A stretch of DNA of 27,500 nucleotides from Tubiluchus corallicola (lineage: Eukaryota > Priapulida > Priapulimorpha > Priapulimorphida > Tubiluchidae), in NCBI GenBank assembly GCA_030141605.1, contig JAQGDQ010000543.1, positions 1 through 27,500 on the forward strand, written 5' to 3'. Made by a program: the position numbers and the translations under genes. Below are positions 1-27,500 of the stretch, one piece after another. A model generated the notes under the pieces. The model worked only from the letters and a program-made list of their open reading frames with translations, made no database searches and was not told the DNA's origin. Every line of letters begins with the position of its first letter. The stretch's first letter is position 1.

Positions 1-74
1 ACTATGAACTATGAATTTATTTTTACACATCAAAATACAATATCAAACACATTAATAAACTTTAAATAAAATAA

Positions 75-2724
75 TTTGAGTAGTGCGAGGTGAGTGTACG
101 ACCATACGGTCATTAACACACTCACCTTACTTAAATGAAAAATGATTATAGTTATGCATGCTTCTGTAGATAACTTCGTGTAAATAAGGATGAAGTAAAT
201 GATGTAATAATTTGAGTAGTGCGAGGTGAGTGTACGACCATACGGTCATTAACACACTCACCTTACTTAAATGAAAAAATGATTATAGTTATGCATGCTT
301 CTGTAGATAACTTAATGTAAAGGATGAAGTAAATGATGTAATAATTAGTATGCGAGGTAGCGTACCGACACAAGTAACATTAACACATTCACCTTACTTA
401 AATGAAAAATGACAATTATGCATGCTTCTGCACATAACTTAATGTAAATAAAGAGAAGTAAATGATGTAATACTCTAGCAGCGCGAGGTGAGTGTATATC
501 ATACGGTCATTAACACACTAGCCTCTAAATGAAAAAATGATCATAGTTATGCATGCTTGCAGATAACCTAATGTGCGATGAATTAAATGATGTAACTAAT
601 AGCGGAATATAAGCATCACACTGCCAAAGTGAAAAAATGATAATAGTAATCATGCTTCTGTAGATAACTTAATGTAAATAAGGATGAAGTAAATGATGTA
701 ATAATTTGAGTAGTGCGAGGTGAGTGTACCACCATACGGTCATTAACACACTCACCTTACTTAAACGAAAAAATGATTATAGTTATGCATGCTTCTGTAG
801 ATAACTTAATGTAAATAAGGATGAAGTAAATGATGTAATAATTTGAGTAGTGCGAGGTGAGTGTACGACCATACGGTCATTAACACACTCACCTTACTTA
901 AATGAAAAAATGACTATAGTTATGCATGCTTCTGTAGATAACCTAATGTAAATAAGGATGAAGTAAATGATGTAATAATTTGAGTAGTGCGAGGTGAGTG
1001 TACGACCATACGGTCATTAACACACTCACCTTACTTAAATGAATATAGTTAAGCATGCTTCTGTAGATAACTTAATGTAAATAAGGATGAAGTAAATGAT
1101 GTAATAATTTGAGTAGTGCGAGGTGAGTGTACGACCATACGGTCATTAACACACTCACCTTACTTAAATGAAAAAATGATTATAGTTATGCATGCTTCTG
1201 TAAATAACTTAATGTAAATAAGGATGAAGTAAATGATGTAATAATTTGAGTAGTGCGAGGTGAGTGTACGACCATACGGTCATTAACACACTCACCTTAC
1301 TTAAATGAAAAAATGATTATAGTTATGCATGCTTCTGTAAATAACTTAATGTAAATAAGGATGAAGTAAATGATGTAATAATTTGAGTAGTGCGAGGTGA
1401 GTGTACGACCATACGGTCATTAACACACTCACCTTACTTAAATGAAAAAATGATTATAGTTATGCATGCTTCTGTAGACAACTTAATGTAAATAAGGATG
1501 AAGTAAATGATGTAATAATTTGAGTAGTGCGAGGTGAGTGTACGACCATACGGTCATTAACACACTCACCTTACTTAAATGAAAAAATGATTATAGTTAT
1601 GCATGCTTCTGTAGATAACTTAATGTAAATAAGGATGAAGTAAATGATGTAATAATTTGAGTAGTGCGAGGTGAGTGTACGACCATACGGTCATTAACAC
1701 ACTCACCTTACTTAAATGAAAAAATGATTATAGTTATGCATGCTTCTGTAGATAACTTAATGTAAATAAGGATGAAGTAAATGATGTAATAATTTGAGTA
1801 GTGCGAGGTGAGTGTACGACCATACGGTCATTAACACACTCACCTTACTTAAATGAAAAAATGATTATAGTTATGCATGCTTCTGTAGATAACTTAATGT
1901 AAATAAGGATGAAGTAAATGATGTAATAATTTGAGTAGTGCGAGGTGAGTGTACGACCATACGGTCATTAACACACTCACCTTACTTAAATGAAAAAATG
2001 ATTATAGTTATGCATGCTTCTGTAGATAACTTAATGTAAATAAGGATGAAGTAAATGATGTAATAATTTGAGTAGTGCGAGGTGAGTGTACGACCATACG
2101 GTCATTAACACACTCACCTTACTTAAATGAAAAAATGATTATAGTTATGCATGCTTCTGTAGATAACTTAATGTAAATAAGGATGAAGTAAATGATGTAA
2201 TAATTTGAGTAGTGCGAGGTGAGTGTACGACCATACGGTCATTAACACACTCACCTTACTTAAATGAAAAAATGATTATAGTTATGCATGCTTCTGTAGA
2301 TAACTTAATGTAAATAAGGATGAAGTAAATGATGTAATAATTTGAGTAGTGCGAGGTGAGTGTACGACCATACGGTCATTAACACACTCACCTTACTTAA
2401 ATGAAAAAATGATTATAGTTATGCATGCTGCTGTAGATAACTTAATGTAAATAAGGATGAAGTAAATGATGTAATAATTTGAGTAGTGCGAGGTGAGTGT
2501 ACGACCATACGGTCATTAACACACTCACCTTACTTAAATGAAAAAATGATTATAGTTATGCATGCTTCTGTAGATAACTTAATGTAAATAAGGATGAAGT
2601 AAATGATGTAATAATTTGAGTAGTGCGAGGTGAGTGTACGACCATACGGTCATTAACACACTCACCTTACTTAAATGAAAAAATGATTATAGTTATGCAT
2701 GCTTCTGTAGATAACTTAATGTAA
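75..2724 (+). repeat. Left arm: about 20 direct copies of the 137-bp unit
   Basis: TTTGAGTAGTGCGAGG starts at 75, 211, 705, 842, 979, 1108, 1245, 1382 and then every 137 bp to 2615; degenerate copies begin near 345, 472 and 592. The copy at 979 is 129 bp because of an 8-bp loss. Copies at 345-700 are clearly decayed while interior ones are near identical. Each unit holds a hairpin with a perfect 10-bp stem AGGTGAGTGT / ACACTCACCT around a 20-nt loop, which itself contains GACC-ATAC-GGTC. The stem sequence also reads as GAG|GTGAGT, a strong 5' splice-site motif. The array breaks off at 2724 after AACTTAATGTAAA. Confidence 0.93.
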
Positions 2725-3103
2725 AAGTCATGAAGCAATGTGAAATGAAGGTATGTCGTACCCATCAACTATCAAATATCACAAATTACATCATATTATA
2801 CATAAATTAAAAAAGCTGTACTATAATCATACTAAAGTGTTTCAGAGGTCCTCCACCTTCGTTGTTAATATAATTTATTGACTTTAAGTTTAAGTTTAAG
2901 TTTATTTATTTCCACTCTGCATCTTATAGTTATAATAAAAATACGGATGATTTTCCACTGAAATAAATATAAATATAAATGCAATTATATCCAGAAATTA
3001 CAAAAGAGATTCTTACACAGCACATACATGTGCAAATTACATTACAGAATAATTTCGATGCATACAGTTTGAGCCTAAAAGCATAGCTTGACAAAAAATT
3101 CTT
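2725..3103. other. Foldback spacer, possibly with a minus-strand retroelement 3' end
   Basis: AT-rich, no ORF of note. On the minus strand, about 2945 down to 2880 reads GATGCAGAGTGG, an AATAAATAAA polyadenylation-like stretch, then three CTTAAA repeats. That resembles the 3' end of a non-LTR retrotransposon or SINE (signal followed by a short tandem tail). This is a weak inference, since no coding remnant is visible. Otherwise nothing recognisable. Confidence 0.3.
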
Positions 3104-6100
3104 AGTTCATTATTACATCATTTACTTCATTCTTATTTACATTAAATTATCTACAGAAGCATGCATAACTATAATCATTTTTTCATTTATGTAAGGTGAG
3201 CGTGTTAATGACCGTATGGTCGTACACTCACCTCGCACTACTCAAATTATTACATCATTTACTTCATCCTTATTTACATTAAGTTATCTACAGAAGCATG
3301 CATAACTATAATCATTTTTTCATTTATGTAAGGTGAGCGTGTTAATGACCGTATGGTCCTACACTCACCTCGCACTACTCAAATTATTACATCATTTACT
3401 TCATCCTTATTTACATTAAGTTATCTACAGAAGCATGCATAACTATAATCATTTTTTCATTTAAGTAAGGTGAGTGTGTTAATGACCGTATGGTCGTACA
3501 CTCACCTCGCACTACTCAAATTATTACATCATTTACTTCATCCTTATTTACATTAAGTTATCTACAGAAGCATGCATAACTATAATCATTTTTTCATTTA
3601 AGTAAGGTGAGTGTGTTAATGACCGTATGGTCGTACACTCACCTCGCACTACTCAAATTATTACATCATTTACTTCATCCTTATTTACATTAAGTTATCT
3701 ACAGAAGCATGCATAACTATAATCATTTTTTCATTTAAGTAAGGTGAGTGTGTTAATGACCGTATGGTCGTACACTCACCTCGCACTACTCAAATTATTA
3801 CATCATTTACTTCATCCTTATTTACATTAAGTTATCTACAGAAGCATGCATAACTATAATCATTTTTTCATTTAAGTAAGGTGAGTGTGTTAATGACCGT
3901 ATGGTCGTACACTCACCTCGCACTACTCAAATTATTACATCATTTACTTCATCCTTATTTACACTAAGTTATCTACAGAAGCATGCATAACTATAATCAT
4001 TTTTTCATTTAAGTAAGGTGAGTGTGTTAATGACCGTATGGTCGTACACTCACCTCGCACTACTCAAATTATTACATCATTTACTTCATCCTTATTTACA
4101 TTAAGTTATCTACAGAAGCACGCATAACTATAATCATTTTTTCATTTAAGTAAGGTGAGTGTGTTAATGACCGTATGGTCGTACACTCACCTCGCACTAC
4201 TCAAATTATTACATCATTTACTTCATCCTTATTTACATTAAGTTATCTACAGAAGCATGCATAACTATAATCATTTTTTCATTTAAGTAAGGTGAGTGTG
4301 TTAATGACCGTATGGTCGTACACTCACCTCGCACTACTCAAATTATTACATCATTTACTTCATCCTTATTTACATTAAGTTATCTACAGAAGCATGCATA
4401 ACTATAATCATTTTTTCATTTAAGTAAGGTGAGTGTGTTAATGACCGTATGGTCGTACACTCACCTCGCACTACTCAAATTATTACATCATTTACTTCAT
4501 CCTTATTTACATTAAGTTATCTACAGAAGCATGCATAACTATAATCATTTTTTCATTTAAGTAAGGTGAGTGTGTTAATGACCGTATGGTCGTACACTCA
4601 CCTCGCACTACTCAAATTATTACATCATTTACTTCATCCTTATTTACATTAAGTTATCTACAGAAGCATGCATAACTATAATCATTTTTTCATTTAAGTA
4701 AGGTGAGTGTGTTAATGACCGTATGGTCGTACACTCACCTCGCACTACTCAAATTATTACATCATTTACTTCATCCTTATTTACATTAAGTTATCTACAG
4801 AAGCATGCATAACTATAATCATTTTTTCATTTAAGTAAGGTGAGTGTGTTAATGACCGTATGGTCGTACACTCACCTCGCACTACTCAAATTATTACATC
4901 ATTTACTTCATCCTTATTTACATTAAGTTATCTACAGAAGCATGCATAACTATAATCATTTTTTCATTTAAGTAAGGTGAGTGTGTTAATGACCGTATGG
5001 TCGTACACTCACCTCGCACTACTCAAATTATTACATCATTTACTTCATCCTTATTTACATTAAGTTATCTACAGAAGCATGCATAACTATAATCATTTTT
5101 TCATTTAAGTAAGGTGAGTGTGTTAATGACCGTATGGTCGTACACTCACCTCGCACTACTCAAATTATTACATCATTTACTTCATCCTTATTTACATTAA
5201 GTTATCTACAGAAGCATGCATAACTATAATCATTTTTTCATTTAAGTAAGGTGAGTGTGTTAATGACCGTATGGTCGTACACTCACCTCGCACTACTCAA
5301 ATTATTACATCATTTACTTCATCCTTATTTACATTAAGTTATCTACAGAAGCATGCATAACTATAATCATTTTTTCATTTAAGTAAGGTGAGTGTGTTAA
5401 TGACCGTATGGTCGTACACTCACCTCGCACTACTCAAATTATTACATCATTTACTTCATCCTTATTTACATTAAGTTATCTACAGAAGCATGCATAACTA
5501 TAATCATTTTTTCATTTAAGTAAGGTGAGTGTGTTAATGACCGTATGGTCGTACACTCACCTCGCACTACTCAAATTATTACATCATTTACTTCATCCTT
5601 ATTTACATTAAGTTATCTACAGAAGCATGCATAACTATAATCATTTTTTCACTTAAGTAAGGCGAGTGTGTTAATGACCGTATGGTCGTACACTCACCTC
5701 GCACTACTCAAATTATTACATCATTTACTTCATCCTTATTTACATTAAGTTATCTACAGAAGCATGCATAACTATAATCATTTTTTCATTTAAGTAAGGT
5801 GAGTGTGTTAATGACCGTATGGTCGTACACTCACCTCGCACTACTCAAATTATTACATCTTTTACTTCATCCTTATTTACATTAAGTTATCTACAGAAGC
5901 ATGCATAACTATAATCATTTTTTCATTTAAGTAAGGTGAGTGTGTTAATGACCGTATGGTCGTACACTCACCTCGCACTACTCAAATTATTACATCTTTT
6001 ACTTCATCCTTAATTACATTAAGTTATCTACAGAAGCATGCATAACTATAATCATTTTTTCATTTATGTAAGGTGAGTGTGTTAATGACCGTATGGTCGT

Positions 6101-6810
6101 ACACTCACCTCGCACTACTCAAATTATTACATCATTTACTTCATCCTTATTTACATTAAGTTATCTACAGAAGCATGCATAACTATAATCATTTTTTCAC
6201 TTAAGTAAGGCGAGTGTGTTAATGACCGTATGGTCCTACACTCACCTCGCACTACTCAAATTATTACATCATTTAATTCATCCTTATTTACATTAAGTTA
6301 TCTACAGAAGCATGCATAACTATAATCATTTTTTCATTTAAGTAAGGCGAGTGTGTTAATGACCGTATGGTCGTACACTCACCTCGCACTACTCAAATTA
6401 TTACATCATTTACTTCATCCTTATTTACATTAAGTTATCTACAGAAGCATGCATAACTATAATCATTTTTTCATTTAAGTAAGGTGAGTGTGTTAATGAC
6501 CGTATGGTCGTACACTCACCTCGCACTACTCAAATTATTACATCATTTACTTCATCCTTATTTACATTAAGTTATCTACAGAAGCATGCATAACTATAAT
6601 CATTTTTTCATTTAAGTAAGGCGAGTGTGTTAATGACCGTATGGTCGTACACTCACCTCGCACTACTCAAATTATTACATCATTTACTTCATCCTTATTT
6701 ACATTAAGTTATCTACAGAAGCATGCATAACTATAATCATTTTTTCATTTAAGTAAGGCGAGTGTGTTAATGACCATATGGTCGTACACTCACCTCGCAC
6801 TACTCAAATT
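3104..6810 (-). repeat. Right arm: 27 inverted copies of the 137-bp unit
   Basis: CTCAAATTATT occurs at 3241, 3378, 3515 and then at exact 137-bp steps to 6803, which fits 27 units with no net indel. Units are the reverse complement of the left arm. Sporadic differences (ATGTAAGG versus AAGTAAGG, GGCGAGTG versus GGTGAGTG, TGGTCCTAC versus TGGTCGTAC, CATCTTTT versus CATCATTT) cluster toward the two array ends and recur in neighbouring or nearby units, as expected from unequal exchange or conversion. On the + strand most units read AAG|GTGAGTGTG. The last unit passes into the outer inverted end at about 6810. Confidence 0.94.
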
Positions 6811-6949
6811 ATTTTATTTAAAGTTTATTAATGTGTTTGATATTGTATTTTTTGATGTATGAAATGAAATTCATAGTTCATAGTGGGAGCTTATGCCAGC
6901 AGCGATGTAGAATTTTAATCACGGACTTTTCATTTTCATTAGTCATTGA

Positions 6950-7083
6950 TGTTTTCCATATTTTTCATGTTTTCCATGTTTTTCATGTTTTCCCTGTTTT
7001 TCATGTTTTCCATTTTTTTCATGTTTTTCATGTTTTCCATGTTTTTCACGTTTTTCATGTTTTTCATGTTTTCCATGTTTTTC
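6950..7083 (+). repeat. TTTTYCATG short tandem repeat ending at a 3' splice site
   Basis: About 14 copies of a roughly 9-bp unit alternating TTTTTCATG and TTTTCCATG. The last copy is TTTTTCAG, the acceptor of the exon at 7086. The repeat therefore also serves as the polypyrimidine tract. The stretch 6885-6949 before it is unique sequence with nothing recognised. Long ORFs across this repeat on both strands are low-complexity artefacts. Confidence 0.85.
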
Positions 7084-7085
7084 AG

Positions 7086-27375
<20,290 letters not shown>

Positions 27376-27500
27376 GTATGGAAGATGGTGGAAGAGATGA
27401 TTCAACAAGAGTTAAAGACGGATATTAGTCACTGCGAGTGATCTGAGGAATTAGTGGTCTAAAACTAGTTAATGACTGTAATGAACTGAATAGAATAGAA

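Larger units (their letters stand above)
1..6884. mobile_element. Giant foldback-type element: inverted arrays of a 137-bp repeat
   Basis: The outer ends are inverted copies of each other. Positions 1-90 (ACTATGAACTATGAATTT..., then CAATATCAAACACATTAATA) match the reverse complement of about 6795-6884 with only small differences. Inside each end is a tandem array of one 137-bp unit, direct at about 75-2724 and inverted at about 3104-6810, separated by a non-repetitive spacer at 2725-3103. This is the layout of foldback elements (Drosophila FB, Galileo; sea urchin TU): long terminal inverted repeats made of subrepeats. No transposase is visible, so it would be non-autonomous. The left terminus may extend beyond position 1, so no target duplication can be tested. 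It lies upstream of an internal MARF1 exon, so it is probably in an intron. Alternative: an inverted duplication of a satellite, or an assembly-expanded structure. Confidence 0.75.

Noticed and set aside
75-2724. CRISPR array
   Set aside because: The whole 137-bp unit is repeated with no variable spacers, in a eukaryotic intron.

Overview
The window is metazoan genomic DNA, almost certainly from an invertebrate: a multi-exon gene with GT-AG introns, AT-rich introns, tRNA-like SINE sequence, hAT-, piggyBac- and pogo-type non-autonomous elements, and very abundant micro- and minisatellites. The species cannot be named from the sequence. No prokaryotic gene, CRISPR array or rRNA is seen.

One gene runs along the + strand: an orthologue of MARF1 (meiosis regulator and mRNA stability factor 1, limkain-b1). 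Fourteen exons can be placed by splice sites, unbroken phase and family similarity: 7086-7488, 8673-8810, 12533-12610, 13266-13522, 14491-14626, 14929-15104, 16048-16211, 18151-18371, 19253-19360, 20163-20331, 21331-21533, 22342-22443, 24637-24762 and 27169-27375. Together they give 2488 nt, about 829 codons, with no stop or frame break. They encode the end of RRM1, a Ser/Tyr/Gly-rich linker, RRM2, six complete LOTUS (OST-HTH) domains and most of a seventh. The NYN nuclease domain and the first part of RRM1 must lie upstream of the window, and the C-terminus downstream.

About 90 percent of the window is intron. Positions 1-6884 form a giant foldback structure: about 20 copies of a 137-bp unit, a 380-bp spacer, then 27 copies in opposite orientation, with matching inverted outer ends. 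The downstream introns hold two inverted copies of a dispersed repeat R1 (7542-7939, 17336-17727), three copies of a repeat R2 (11021-11720, 20709-21262, about 22610-23290), a hAT MITE with 8-bp target duplication (7973-8474), a piggyBac-type MITE flanked by TTAA (22685-23143), a pogo-like MITE flanked by TA (26127-26622), a tRNA-derived SINE with an ATT tail (17826-18126), a non-LTR retrotransposon relic (about 11830-12402), and tandem arrays with periods of 9, 37, 41, 45, 64 and 137 bp.

The most interesting pattern links repeats to splicing. Three exons (7086, 13266, 27169) are entered straight out of a minisatellite. For the latter two, each unit (37 bp, 41 bp) carries a branch-point-like motif, a pyrimidine tract, an AG and a copy of the exon start, so the intron ends in about 12 or 27 tandem 3' splice-site modules. 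The foldback unit in turn carries a strong 5' splice-site motif on the + strand in both of its orientations. One intron (after 21533) has a GC-AG boundary required by the reading frame.
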